Assembly (NCBI RefSeq): GCF_900100535.1
Contig: NZ_FNDG01000003.1
Span: forward strand, 1 to 64,000
DNA length: 64,000 nt
From: Phytopseudomonas flavescens
Lineage (GTDB): Bacteria > Pseudomonadota > Gammaproteobacteria > Pseudomonadales > Pseudomonadaceae
Direction: 5' to 3'
Part shown: in pieces, positions 44,671-53,888 of the stretch
How the letters are laid out: each line of letters begins with the position of its first letter
Position numbering within the stretch: the stretch's first letter is position 1
The notes under the pieces: generated by a model
Seen by the model: the letters and a program-made list of their open reading frames with translations, nothing else
Told to the model about the DNA's origin: nothing
The model's database searches: none
Program-made: the position numbers and the translations under genes

Positions 44671-45555
44671 TCAGGCCTTGCAGCTGGCCGGCGCCCAGTC
44701 ACCCATGTCCGGGTTGCTGCACACCTCGCTGACCAGCGTGCGACCACGGCTGGCCACCTGCTGGCTTTCCTTCTGCTTGGCCTGGGCCTTCTGCAGGGAC
44801 TGCTCGGTGGTGATGACTTCCTTGGTCACCTTGGTGGTGGGTTTCGGCTGCTTGGCGGTGGCCACCTTGGTCACGTCCTGGCGCTGCACGCCAACGGCCT
44901 GCAGATCCTTCTCATAGGCCTGGGTGTAGGTACTGACGTTTTCCCCGGTGCGGCCGTCAACCTTGGCCAACAGCGCATTGGTTTCGCTCAGGCCACTGAC
45001 GATTTCCGCCAGGCGCTTGCGCCCGTCGGCGTCGCTGATCTTGTTCGCCTTGCGGTCGGCGCGCAGCTGCGTGAACGCCTGCTGGTAGCAGCTCTGCGCG
45101 GCGCTGGCGTAACGGATGTTGCGGTCAATGGCCTGGTTGTTGGTATCGATATCGGTGGCGTAGGAGGCCAGACGCGCGTTGTCGTCGGTGATCTGCTGCT
45201 GGCGCTGGCTGTAATAGGCCACCGCGCCTCCGGCCAGGGCGCCACCGGCGGCGCCGATGGCCGCGTTGCGACCCCGCTTCTCATCGTCGACCAGCGCGCC
45301 ACCCAGGGCGCCCATCAGGCCACCGGTCACCGCGCCGATGGCGACACTGCGGCCCATCGCTTCATCAGAGCTGCGCAGCTGTTTCACGGGCTCGTAGCAT
45401 TGCGGGAAGAACTCCACCTGGGTGGTCGAGGCAACCTGGGAGCTCGGCGAGGACATACCGGCACAGCCGACCAGCAGCACACTGGTGCAGGTGACGGCAG
45501 AAAGCAGCGCAGTGCGTATCGAGGAAAAAGCGGGGGCCTTGCTGAGATTTTGCAT
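44671..45555 (-). CDS. tagQ: T6SS outer-membrane lipoprotein TagQ
   Basis: A 294-residue lipoprotein. A lipobox LLVGC puts the lipid on Cys31, and Ala at +2 favours outer-membrane sorting. A glycine-zipper-like segment (GAVTGGLMGALGGAL, then AAIGAAGGALAGGAVAYY) lies near 90-135, followed by a coiled, charged C-terminal half. In P. aeruginosa TagQ is needed to place TagR and, with TagST, to activate PpkA when the envelope is damaged. The start at 45555 is chosen for the signal peptide. It is 155 bases from tagR, the second-largest gap in this arm, so a separate promoter is possible. Confidence 0.88.
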   Translation of the reverse strand: MQNLSKAPAFSSIRTALLSAVTCTSVLLVGCAGMSSPSSQVASTTQVEFFPQCYEPVKQLRSSDEAMGRSVAIGAVTGGLMGALGGALVDDEKRGRNAAIGAAGGALAGGAVAYYSQRQQQITDDNARLASYATDIDTNNQAIDRNIRYASAAQSCYQQAFTQLRADRKANKISDADGRKRLAEIVSGLSETNALLAKVDGRTGENVSTYTQAYEKDLQAVGVQRQDVTKVATAKQPKPTTKVTKEVITTEQSLQKAQAKQKESQQVASRGRTLVSEVCSNPDMGDWAPASCKA

Positions 45556-45710
45556 CGTCGTCGATCTCGTACTTGAGTGAGTGTTTATTCCATTCGGGCA
45601 GCGTCGCATGACAACCGCCCGCTTGATCACGGCCAGGGCCGCCAGAATTCCTTTCAAAGCCGGCATCTGTCAACCGATGCCTGGCATCCATCGTCGCCAC
45701 GCTACCGCGC

Positions 45711-47411
45711 TCAAGGCGCCAGCAACTGTTTCAGAATCAGCTCGGCATCAGCCTTGCGGTTCTTGCGGTACTCGCCGACATGCCGCACGAACAGCGTAGC
45801 CCGATTCACCAGACTTTTACCCAGTACCGGCTTGCGCGCCAGTTCTTCCTTGGTGCGCTGGAACTGCGCCTGGATGACCGCATTGCTGTAACGCGTGCCG
45901 TTGGCCAGGTTGTCGATATAGATCGCCAGCGCTCCGTCCAGTGCGCTACGCCCATTGGCCATCGCCGCTTCGAACAGTTTCGCCGAAGCCTCATCCTTGG
46001 CTTTGCGAGCCTCGTCACGACTCTTGCGCAAATTGGTCAGGCGGATGTTGTAGTTGTTGATCGTTTCGGCCACCAGGGCAGCCGACTGGATCAGGTTGCC
46101 CGCGGCATCCTCGCGCTGCTTGGCGATCAGCGACACGCCTCGCTTGAGCTCTTCGTTGACGATCGCCAGGCGATCGCGCAGTTGCGGATCGTCGCTGTTG
46201 GCGATCAGGGCATCGAGGAGTTTGGTGGCATCCTGTTCTTCGTCGATCTCGTCGGTGAGCGTACTCACTCGTCCTTCGTCCTTCCATTGCGCGAACAGTT
46301 CCTTGTAACGCGAGCGGGGTGCCGAGAGCGCGCCGATGGAGACACGGAAACCGGTGGTTTCGTTACGCTGCTCGGTGCCATCGGCAGCGAACAGCGGGTA
46401 CTCGCGGCGCATGCCGGTGAACAGGGTCATCTCCCCTTCCAGGTAGTTGCCGCCCTTGACCACGAAGCCGCCGTAGGTGCCTTGCCGACGCCCGGCATGC
46501 ACCAGCTGGAAGGACTCCTGGACCATTTCCGCGGCGTTGCCGATGACGTCGAACAGGCCGATGGGGTTGGGTTTCTTCAGGCCGACGGGCAACAGCCGGG
46601 CATTCTGGCCGGTGCCACCGGAGACCTGATTGAACACCGCCCAGTCGCCCAGCGGGCCGTCGCTGTCGCTGCCCTCCTGCGGGCGCGGGAACAGGCGGGC
46701 CTCCAGCTGCTGGCGGCTGACCGCGTGCCCGCCCCGGGCGGCGAACTCCCACTCCACCTCGGTGGGCAGCCGCACGAATCCCTGGCCACCGTCCTCGCCG
46801 TTGCCACCGCGTCCGCTGACTGGCAACAGGTCGCGGTGGTGCTTGAGCAGCCAGGTGCTGTAAACCGCCGCGAAACGCTCGGCGTCGAAACGCGACAAAT
46901 CGACCTTGGGCAGCCGCCCGGTCATTCCGGAAGGTGCCTCGCAGGCGGGGGCCTCACCCTCTCCGGCCAGCGCAGGAGCCTGGGCCATGACCAGATCGTA
47001 CTGTCGTTGGGTCACTTCGTACTTGCCGATGAAGTACAGCATCGGCTTGAGCGGCGTCACCCCGTCGGCCTTGGGCAGCTCACCGCGGACGTGGGCCTGC
47101 CAGTCCTTGGAGAGGTCGTCGAGGGTGAACTGGCCATTGATGTAGTCGCGCCGGTAGCCGGAGATGAACGACTGCTGATAGCCCGGTTCACCCTCGCTGA
47201 AGGGGTAGCCGAGGGTCACCTCACGGTCGTCCAGCGAACCCTTGGCGAGCACGTAGACATGCCGGAAGACCATCTGCCCCTCGCAGGGCAGCGGCAGACT
47301 CACGTCACCTTTCAGCGGCTTGGGATTGTAGAGCGGATCCGCATCGGCCTCGGCCCAGGCGGTACCGGTGAAACACCAGAGAACCAACGTGGCACTCAGC
47401 ACCTTATACAT
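45711..47411 (-). CDS. tagR: T6SS periplasmic activator TagR (formylglycine-generating-enzyme fold)
   Basis: A 566-residue exported protein with signal peptide to about 20 (WCFTGTAWA). A sulfatase-modifying-factor fold occupies about 110-400 (IGKYEVTQRQYDLVMAQ, RLPTEVEWEFAARGG, NPIGLFDVIGNAAEMVQESF, GGFVVKGGNYLEG, TTGFRVSIG). A helical C-terminal region (about 420-566) follows. In P. aeruginosa TagR binds the periplasmic part of PpkA and promotes its activation. Its start overlaps the tagS end by 8 bases. Confidence 0.9.
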   Translation of the reverse strand: MYKVLSATLVLWCFTGTAWAEADADPLYNPKPLKGDVSLPLPCEGQMVFRHVYVLAKGSLDDREVTLGYPFSEGEPGYQQSFISGYRRDYINGQFTLDDLSKDWQAHVRGELPKADGVTPLKPMLYFIGKYEVTQRQYDLVMAQAPALAGEGEAPACEAPSGMTGRLPKVDLSRFDAERFAAVYSTWLLKHHRDLLPVSGRGGNGEDGGQGFVRLPTEVEWEFAARGGHAVSRQQLEARLFPRPQEGSDSDGPLGDWAVFNQVSGGTGQNARLLPVGLKKPNPIGLFDVIGNAAEMVQESFQLVHAGRRQGTYGGFVVKGGNYLEGEMTLFTGMRREYPLFAADGTEQRNETTGFRVSIGALSAPRSRYKELFAQWKDEGRVSTLTDEIDEEQDATKLLDALIANSDDPQLRDRLAIVNEELKRGVSLIAKQREDAAGNLIQSAALVAETINNYNIRLTNLRKSRDEARKAKDEASAKLFEAAMANGRSALDGALAIYIDNLANGTRYSNAVIQAQFQRTKEELARKPVLGKSLVNRATLFVRHVGEYRKNRKADAELILKQLLAP

Positions 47412-48600
47412 GACGCAATCCTTCCGAGGCTTCCAGGTAGGCGGCCCGCCAACCACCAGCAGCGGCCGCGAGCACACAGCACAGTAGCGTTGCCAGCGCC
47501 GCCAGCAGATAATGGGCAAACAGCAGGCGACAAGCATATTCGCCGGATGCCGACTGCAACAACAGGTTCAGCCCACTCGCCGCCACCGCGTACAGCAGTG
47601 CCGAAACCAGCAGGCTGGCGATCCCCGTATACAGTGCCTGCAAGACCACGAAAGCGACCAGTGCGGCGGCGGGGAACCCCAGCAGGCGCAGCACGGCCAG
47701 CTCATGGCGCTTGCGTTGTACCGCGCCCAGGGTGCTGGCGATGAGCGCGGCGAAGGCGCCGGCCAGGGACAGGCAGGCCACCGACCAGAAAATCCACCCC
47801 AGGTTGCGGCTCAGGGTGCGGACCTGAGCCACTGCTTCGGCCTGGGTCACCACGGCCTGCCGCGCCTGCTGGAAATGCAGGCGCAGGCTTTCCACACCAT
47901 CGAGATCACGGGCATACAGGCGAAAGCCGGGGTAAACCCGCTCCGACGGCGCGGTAGCCTGCGCTCCCGGCCAGCCGAAAGCGGCGACCGCCAGGCCATC
48001 ACGATAATCCTCCACCGCCTCCAGCAGCGGCAACGAGGCGAACAGCGCGTCGCGCGAGAATGCTGCCAGCGGCAGCACCGCCTGCACCTGCAGGCGGGCA
48101 CGCGCGTATTGCGGCACGCCCTGCACGCTACGCCCGAAACCTGCCTCGAGGGTGTCCCCCGCCGTGACGCCGAGTTTCTCCGCCGCGCTCTGGCTGAGCA
48201 GCACGGCATTTACACCGACCGGCGCCGGCAGTGAGCCGAGCAGCGGGTCGCCTGATGCAGTCGGCAGCATTTCCACGGTGATGGCCTGCCCGGCGCCCTG
48301 CAGCTCGGCGGTGGCGGCGATCGGCCGGGTTCGCGGGACCACGAACCCCACGTCGTCACGCCGGGCCAGCGCCTCGATGGCCTGCAGACTGTAGCGGGCA
48401 CCGCCGAGCGGAATCACCTCGCGCACGCCGGGGTCACGCTCCAGGCGCTCGGTGAGCGTCGTCACCAGGCCGAACTTGAGACCGAACAGCACCAGCAACG
48501 GTGCGATGACAGCCGCCAGGGCGAGGATCGCGCACCAGGACAGGCGCGCATCGCAGCGATAATCCTGCCAGGCGAGACGCGCGAACAGGGCCAGGCGCAT
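47404..48600 (-). CDS. tagS: T6SS-associated ABC permease TagS
   Basis: A 398-residue FtsX/MacB-type permease. One N-terminal helix (CAILALAAVIAPLLVLFGLKFG) is followed by a large periplasmic domain (about 45-280) and three C-terminal helices (IFWSVACLSLAGAFAALIAST, AALVAFVVLQALYTGIASLLVSALL, YLLAALATLLCCVLAAAAGG). This is the layout of mechanotransmission ABC systems, which do not import substrates. With TagT it relays the TagQ/TagR signal to PpkA. The ATG at 48600 is chosen; the longer frame runs into tagT. Confidence 0.9.
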   Translation of the reverse strand: MRLALFARLAWQDYRCDARLSWCAILALAAVIAPLLVLFGLKFGLVTTLTERLERDPGVREVIPLGGARYSLQAIEALARRDDVGFVVPRTRPIAATAELQGAGQAITVEMLPTASGDPLLGSLPAPVGVNAVLLSQSAAEKLGVTAGDTLEAGFGRSVQGVPQYARARLQVQAVLPLAAFSRDALFASLPLLEAVEDYRDGLAVAAFGWPGAQATAPSERVYPGFRLYARDLDGVESLRLHFQQARQAVVTQAEAVAQVRTLSRNLGWIFWSVACLSLAGAFAALIASTLGAVQRKRHELAVLRLLGFPAAALVAFVVLQALYTGIASLLVSALLYAVAASGLNLLLQSASGEYACRLLFAHYLLAALATLLCCVLAAAAGGWRAAYLEASEGLRHV

Positions 48601-49316
48601 CAGCCCGCCTCCCCCAACCGTGCAGCTACCACGCCGTCGCTGCGCTGTTCCACCGTCAGGCGCATGGGTGTCAGCCCGTAGCGAACGGCCAGCGCTTCGT
48701 CGTGGGTGGCGATCACCAGACACAGGTCGCGCACCGCCGCCTGCTCGACCAGCAGTTGCATCACCCGCTCGGCGTTCAGCGGGTCGAGCGATGCGGTCGG
48801 CTCGTCGGCCAGCACGATGGCCGGGCGGTGGGCCAGAGCGCGGGCGATACTGACGCGCTGCCGTTGACCGACGGAAAGCCGCCCCGGCTGCCGGTCGAGC
48901 AGATCGGCAATTCCCAGTTGCTCGGCCAGTTGCTCGACCGCACCGTCCATTGGCAGCCCCAGGAGTTCGCGGGGTAGCTGGATATTGCCGCGTACATTCA
49001 GAAAACCGAGCAGCCCACCGGTCTGCAGCACGTAGCCGAAGGCGCGGGCGCGCAGCCGGGCCAGCTCGTCATGCCGGCCAAGCCGCCACAGTTCGGCGAG
49101 ATCGAGGCCCTGCTGGCTGTCGTCCCAGCGCAGCGTGCCGCCCGGGTCTGGCGACAACGCCAGCGCCAGCAGATCGAGCACCGTGCTCTTGCCGCTGCCG
49201 CTGGGGCCGGTCAGGGCGATTCGCTGTCCGGCGCGCAATGCCAGCCCGGGGATTTCCAGGCGATAGCGCTGCCCCTGCGCACCGCGGGTCTTGCTGATCG
49301 CACCAAGTGTGAGCAT
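48600..49316 (-). CDS. tagT: T6SS-associated ABC ATPase TagT
   Basis: A 238-residue MacB/LolD-type ATPase. Walker A is GPSGSGKST, the signature LSVGQRQRVSIARAL, Walker B IVLADEPTASLD, and the switch His lies in VIATHDE. It starts one base inside the ppkA stop and ends in an ATGA overlap with tagS, so the whole block is translationally linked. It partners TagS. Confidence 0.92.
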   Translation of the reverse strand: MLTLGAISKTRGAQGQRYRLEIPGLALRAGQRIALTGPSGSGKSTVLDLLALALSPDPGGTLRWDDSQQGLDLAELWRLGRHDELARLRARAFGYVLQTGGLLGFLNVRGNIQLPRELLGLPMDGAVEQLAEQLGIADLLDRQPGRLSVGQRQRVSIARALAHRPAIVLADEPTASLDPLNAERVMQLLVEQAAVRDLCLVIATHDEALAVRYGLTPMRLTVEQRSDGVVAARLGEAG

Positions 49317-52300
49317 CAGGGCAGGGTCGACAGGGGCACACGGTACAGCGCGTCTCCCGCAGGCGCGTCGCCGAAGCGTACCCAGTTGGCCGTATCGTTG
49401 TGGAAGGTCTCGTAGAGCTGGATCTTCGAATCCAGCTCGTCGATGAAATCTTCCTGCTCGGCCACGCTGAGCGACAGCCACAGGTCCTGACTCATGTTCA
49501 GCACCTTGCTGCGGTAGGGCAAACCATCCAGGTACTCACCCAGCACGCCGCTCTGGGCCAGGTTGCCGCCCTTGACCATGGCCGACGGATCGCGACTCAT
49601 ATGGGCACTGGCGCTGGCGATTTCCTGGAAGAAGTCCTTCGGCGAACTCTGCGTACGCCGCGCGGCGTCGACCACCATGCGCAGCGACTGCTGCAGGTCG
49701 TTGAGCTGCAGTTTGGTGAGCAGCACGCAGACCTGGAAGGCCGGCAAGGCAGGATCGGTGATGTCACGATCGCTGGTCCACGCAGTGACCACCTGGGGCG
49801 CCCGCGCCTCGGCCTGATGACCGAGGAAGTCCATGTGCATGGCGTAGCCGACCGCGGCGGACTTGTCGGCGATGCTGGCACCGCCCTTGGGCTCGGGCAG
49901 GCTGCTGTCGGTGCGCACCTGGTGCACCAGATCGGCGAAGGCGCTGCCGATCTCCGTCACGCTGTTGCCGAAGGCGTTCACGTCACCGCCGGCCACCGGA
50001 ACGTACAGGTCGCCGATGCGTGGGTTGGGGTCGGCGGTGAGGCTGCGGTACTGCTGCTCGGCAAAGCCGTGATTGCGCTTGCCGGTGGCGGTCTTCAGGT
50101 GCAGGGCATAGATCTTGATCTGCTTGCGCAGTGCCGCCTCGCGCACCTCCGCCTCGTTCATCTGGGTCATCCCCAGCGGGTCGCTCTTGCGCAACGCGCC
50201 GGCATCGCTGACCAGCAGGATCAGGCGGCCGCCATAGCCGTTCCAGTCCATCTCATCGACGGCCTGCATGACACCGGCGAAAGCGTCCTCGTTGAAGTCA
50301 TGACTGGACACGTCGGTGGCCTTGATCTGCTGCGCCAACTGCAGAAACCGCTCGGGATCACGCCCCTGCTCCAGGGATACCAGGGTCTTGGCGGTGTACT
50401 CCAGGCCAGGCGTCTTGGCGGTATTGCTGCGGAAGCCGACCATGCCGAAGCTGACGCTGTCCAGATCGCCGCGGTTGGCGATCTGGCCCTGCAGTTCATG
50501 GACGACGTCGCGTATGCGGTCGATGTAGGGCTGCATCGACACCGAGGTGTCGACCACCAGCACGATGGCCGTTCTGAATCCTTCCGGCCTTGCCACTGGC
50601 GCGCTTTCGCCCTGGTTCTGCGGGGCGCTGCCAGGGTCGATGGAGGCGACGTTGAGCAATTGCATCGGCTGGCCGTTGGCGTCGAAGGTTTCTGCCGAGT
50701 CGAAGATCGGCAGCAGGTAGAACTGATCCTGGGGGACCGCGCTGCCGCCCGGCTCTACCGCCACCACGTTGTGGCCGGTACCTTTCAGCGCCTCACGCAA
50801 CGCCTTGCGAGCGCGGGCCGGCTCGGCCAGCAGCTGCTCCAGGGCCGAGGCGTCGCGCACGAACATCACCGGGGCACGACCGGAGCGCTCGGTGAACTTG
50901 AGCACCAGGCTCTGCTTCCAGTCGCTCACCGCCGTGGCCGGCAGCCAGCCATCGCGGCGGCCGTCGCTGGAGGCACCGATCTGCAGCCACGGCTGGCCGT
51001 CGATATCCTGCCGGGCATACACATAGAACACCGAAAACGCCGGCATGTCCTTGCCGCTGCTGGCACCCGCCGTAGCGGCCAGCTTGGCGCCGGGTTTGCT
51101 CAGCACGCGCTGGAACAGGGTTTTCTTGCCTGGCATGAGCAGCGGGCGATCACCACCATCGCTGTCCGCCACCGCCGAGATCGGGCCGGCCTCGCCACTT
51201 GGCTGGGCCAGGGGCTGAGCGGGCTCGCCGGCTACCGGCGGCGAGGCTGGCGGCGCGCTGTCGGAGCCGAACAGCCAGTAACCACAACCGGCCAACAACA
51301 GCACGCCGGCCAGGGAAGCGCCGAGAATCAGCGGCTTCCTGCTGGAGCCCGCGTTGCCTTCACGTACCGATGATGCCAACGGCGAGGGCTGCGGGCGCGG
51401 TGGCGGCACGGCGGTATCCGCCGCCGGTGCATGGGTCGGTATTGCCACGGAAACCGCTGCCAGCGGCGGCACGCTGTCGCCGCCCTTGGCCTCGGCGGCG
51501 GCAGGCAGCACCAGTGGCTGGAACAGGGTGGCATCGTCGGTGGCAGCGGCTGGCACCTGCAGGCGATCGAGCGCGGCAATCAACTGCGCCGCATCGGCGA
51601 ATCGCTCGTTGGGATCCTTGGCCAGCAGGCGTTCGAGAATCGGCTGGTAGCGGCCATGCACCATGGGCAGCGCCGGCAACGGCTCGGTCAGATGCGCCAG
51701 GGCCGTGGACAGCGAATCATTGCCGATGTAGGGCAGCTTACCGGTGAGGATCTCGTACAGCACCACGCCGAGGGCGTAGAGATCGGCACGGCCATCGATA
51801 TCCAGACCACGGGCCTGTTCCGGGCTCATGTAGCTGGGCGTACCGACGGCGAAACCGGCCTGGGTGAACTGGGTACGGTCGTCCAGCGCCTTGGCGATGC
51901 CGAAGTCGCTGAGCACCGCCGTACCGTCAGCGCGAAACAGGATGTTGGCCGGTTTGACGTCACGGTGAACCATGCCCTGGGCATGGGCGTAACCAAGGGC
52001 GGAGGCGATCTGGCGAATCCACACCAGCCCCTGATCGATGCTCAGGCCGGCGCTGATGCGCTCCTTGAGGGTACCGTTGGGCAGGTATTCCATGGCCATG
52101 TAGTAGAGGCTGCCGACATTGCCGATGTCGTGGATGGTCACGGTATTCGGATGCGACAGCCGCGCCAGGGTCTTGCCCTCGCGCAGGAAGCGCTCGCAGA
52201 AGGTCGGGTCCGCGGCCAGCGAGGCCGCCATGATCTTCAGCGCGACCTTGCGGTCGAGGGAACGCTGTGTAGCCAGGTAGACCACGGCCATCGCACCATC

Positions 52301-52345
52301 GCCCAGCTCGCGTTCGATGTCGTAACCCGGTATTTGCATGTCCAT
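49316..52345 (-). CDS. ppkA: T6SS Ser/Thr kinase PpkA
   Basis: A 1009-residue transmembrane kinase. The cytoplasmic Hanks kinase domain covers about 8-265: Gly-rich loop LGDGAMAVVY (14-23), Lys37 (VALKIM), HRD 127-129 (HRDVKPANIL), DFG 147-149, SPEQ. A Pro-rich juxtamembrane region precedes one membrane helix (338-359), and a large periplasmic part carries a von Willebrand A domain from about 590 with a complete MIDAS start Asp599-Thr-Ser601-x-Ser603. All catalytic residues are present. In P. aeruginosa it phosphorylates Fha1 to switch on secretion and is opposed by PppA. A 158-base gap separates it from pppA upstream. Confidence 0.95.
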   Translation of the reverse strand: MDMQIPGYDIERELGDGAMAVVYLATQRSLDRKVALKIMAASLAADPTFCERFLREGKTLARLSHPNTVTIHDIGNVGSLYYMAMEYLPNGTLKERISAGLSIDQGLVWIRQIASALGYAHAQGMVHRDVKPANILFRADGTAVLSDFGIAKALDDRTQFTQAGFAVGTPSYMSPEQARGLDIDGRADLYALGVVLYEILTGKLPYIGNDSLSTALAHLTEPLPALPMVHGRYQPILERLLAKDPNERFADAAQLIAALDRLQVPAAATDDATLFQPLVLPAAAEAKGGDSVPPLAAVSVAIPTHAPAADTAVPPPRPQPSPLASSVREGNAGSSRKPLILGASLAGVLLLAGCGYWLFGSDSAPPASPPVAGEPAQPLAQPSGEAGPISAVADSDGGDRPLLMPGKKTLFQRVLSKPGAKLAATAGASSGKDMPAFSVFYVYARQDIDGQPWLQIGASSDGRRDGWLPATAVSDWKQSLVLKFTERSGRAPVMFVRDASALEQLLAEPARARKALREALKGTGHNVVAVEPGGSAVPQDQFYLLPIFDSAETFDANGQPMQLLNVASIDPGSAPQNQGESAPVARPEGFRTAIVLVVDTSVSMQPYIDRIRDVVHELQGQIANRGDLDSVSFGMVGFRSNTAKTPGLEYTAKTLVSLEQGRDPERFLQLAQQIKATDVSSHDFNEDAFAGVMQAVDEMDWNGYGGRLILLVSDAGALRKSDPLGMTQMNEAEVREAALRKQIKIYALHLKTATGKRNHGFAEQQYRSLTADPNPRIGDLYVPVAGGDVNAFGNSVTEIGSAFADLVHQVRTDSSLPEPKGGASIADKSAAVGYAMHMDFLGHQAEARAPQVVTAWTSDRDITDPALPAFQVCVLLTKLQLNDLQQSLRMVVDAARRTQSSPKDFFQEIASASAHMSRDPSAMVKGGNLAQSGVLGEYLDGLPYRSKVLNMSQDLWLSLSVAEQEDFIDELDSKIQLYETFHNDTANWVRFGDAPAGDALYRVPLSTLP

Positions 52346-52462
52346 GCTATCGGTCTTCCGAGGCCACCCCGAGAGACTCGGGCGCGGCAGCTATTTGAGT
52401 GTTTGGCAGATCAGCGTGCCGCGGGCGCCCATCGAGCATTTCGACGGGCTGCCTGGCCAGCC

Positions 52463-52497
52463 GGTGAAAACCACCTGCTTCGCAGATGGTCTTCACC
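52463..52497. repeat. Long imperfect hairpin between pppA and ppkA
   Basis: GGTGAA-A-ACCA-C-CTGC / GCAG-A-TGGT-C-TTCACC around a 3-base loop: 14 paired positions with two mismatches. It lies 6 bases downstream of the pppA stop and 117 bases before ppkA, inside the transcript of the left arm. No T run follows, so it may stabilise or attenuate rather than terminate. Confidence 0.7.
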
Positions 52498-52503
52498 AGC
52501 CCG

Positions 52504-53232
52504 TCAGGCGGCCTTGATCACCACGGCGGTAATATTATCCGGGGCGCCTCGGGTCAAGCCAAGGTGCACCAGGCTGCGCACCACCTGGTACGGATCCTCA
52601 TGCCCCAGCACCTCGCGCAGTTCATGATCCTCGACCGTCTTGTTCAGGCCATCGCTGCAGAGCAGAAAGGTGTCACCCGGGCGCACGTCCAGGCGTACGC
52701 TTTCCAGTTGCAGGTCATCCTGCACGCCCAGGGCACGGGTGACGATATTGCCCATGGGGTGGCTGCGCGCCGCCTCTTCGTCGAGCAGGCCGCTGTCGAC
52801 CAGTTCCTGAACGTAGCTGTGATCGCGGCTGATCGGTTGCAGGTCGCCGTTGCGCAGCCGGTACAGGCGGCTGTCGCCGGCCCACAGGCATAGCGCTTCG
52901 GCACCCCGTGCGGCAAGCACCGCCACGGTGCTGCCCATGGTCGCCCCGCCACGCTTCTCGGCCTCGATGCGCACCTGCTGATTGACGTGATCGAGGGTGT
53001 CGATCAGCGCCCCTTCATAAGTGTTCAGCACGGCACTGGGCGGCAACGCACGCAGGCTGTCGATGATCAGGCTGCTGACGTAGTCACCGCTGGCATGCCC
53101 GCCCATGCCGTCGGCGACAGCCCACAGGCCGTTGTCCGGAGCATCCAGGCAGGCATCTTCGTTGATCTTGCGCACCATGCCGACATGGGTATGGCTGGAC
53201 GAGTGGTATTGGGTAACGCTCGACGGACTCAT
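52504..53232 (-). CDS. pppA: T6SS PP2C-type phosphatase PppA
   Basis: A 242-residue metal-dependent protein phosphatase. The PP2C motifs are intact: MVRKINEDACLD, LWAVADGMGGHASGD (metal Asp-Gly), GGATMGSTVAVL, LWAGDSRLYRLR, FLLCSDGL and DNITAVVIK. It removes the PpkA-added phosphate and shuts the apparatus down. The ATG at 53232 overlaps the tagF stop by 4 bases. A longer upstream frame lies inside tagF. Confidence 0.95.
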   Translation of the reverse strand: MSPSSVTQYHSSSHTHVGMVRKINEDACLDAPDNGLWAVADGMGGHASGDYVSSLIIDSLRALPPSAVLNTYEGALIDTLDHVNQQVRIEAEKRGGATMGSTVAVLAARGAEALCLWAGDSRLYRLRNGDLQPISRDHSYVQELVDSGLLDEEAARSHPMGNIVTRALGVQDDLQLESVRLDVRPGDTFLLCSDGLNKTVEDHELREVLGHEDPYQVVRSLVHLGLTRGAPDNITAVVIKAA

Positions 53233-53888
53233 GCCTCGCCTCCTGCGGACTCGCTGAGCAGGCGACAGAACGCCTCGGCCGGGGGCAACCCGGCGAAGCG
53301 TACCAGGCCGGGCGCGACACGCTCGGAACCGCGTCCCCACCACAGGCTGGCGCCGCTGCAGGCTTGCTGCATCAGGGCCAGGCCTCGGGCCCGCGGATTA
53401 TCCACAGACCAGATCGCAGCGCCGCTGGCATCCTGGCGCGGGGCGCTGCCGGTCGCCAGCAGCGGGCTGCCAAGGGCGCCTACACCCCGCTCGAAGGCGT
53501 CGGCATCGGCATCGGCTTGCAGGGTCGAGAGCAGCAGGGCCTCGGCACGCTCGAACCAGTCGTCGCTGTCGCTGAGCAGGTGACCGATATCGGTCTGTAC
53601 CGGCAGCGGCAGGGCGATGGTCAGGGGAAAGTACCGACCGACGCGGTCGACGCTGGGCATCATCACCCCGCAAACGGCGTGCTGGCCGAGCAGGCCAGGC
53701 GCTATCGCGAAGCGCCAGAGCGGGCTGACCAGATAGGCATCCAGCCAGGCGTCGCCCAGGGTCTGCCGACTGGCGCTGAGGCCTGCCGTCAGCCAGTTGT
53801 CCCAGGCCTCGATGAAGCCCGGCGCAAGACCGCGATGAATGAAATCGCCACGTACGGCCAGTTTGCCGTAGAAACCCGGGTTACTCAC
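53229..53888 (-). CDS. tagF: T6SS post-translational repressor TagF
   Basis: A 219-residue ImpM/TagF-family protein. It starts with a GTG (VSNPGFYGKLAVRGDFIHRGL) that overlaps the tssM stop as GTGA, so the GTG is well supported. The family core GDFIHR, DAYLVSPLWRFAIAPGLLGQHAVCGVMMPSVDRVGRYFPLTIA is present. TagF holds the H1 system off independently of PpkA by binding Fha1 in P. aeruginosa. Unlike some alphaproteobacterial forms it is not fused to PppA. Confidence 0.92.
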   Translation of the reverse strand: MSNPGFYGKLAVRGDFIHRGLAPGFIEAWDNWLTAGLSASRQTLGDAWLDAYLVSPLWRFAIAPGLLGQHAVCGVMMPSVDRVGRYFPLTIALPLPVQTDIGHLLSDSDDWFERAEALLLSTLQADADADAFERGVGALGSPLLATGSAPRQDASGAAIWSVDNPRARGLALMQQACSGASLWWGRGSERVAPGLVRFAGLPPAEAFCRLLSESAGGEA

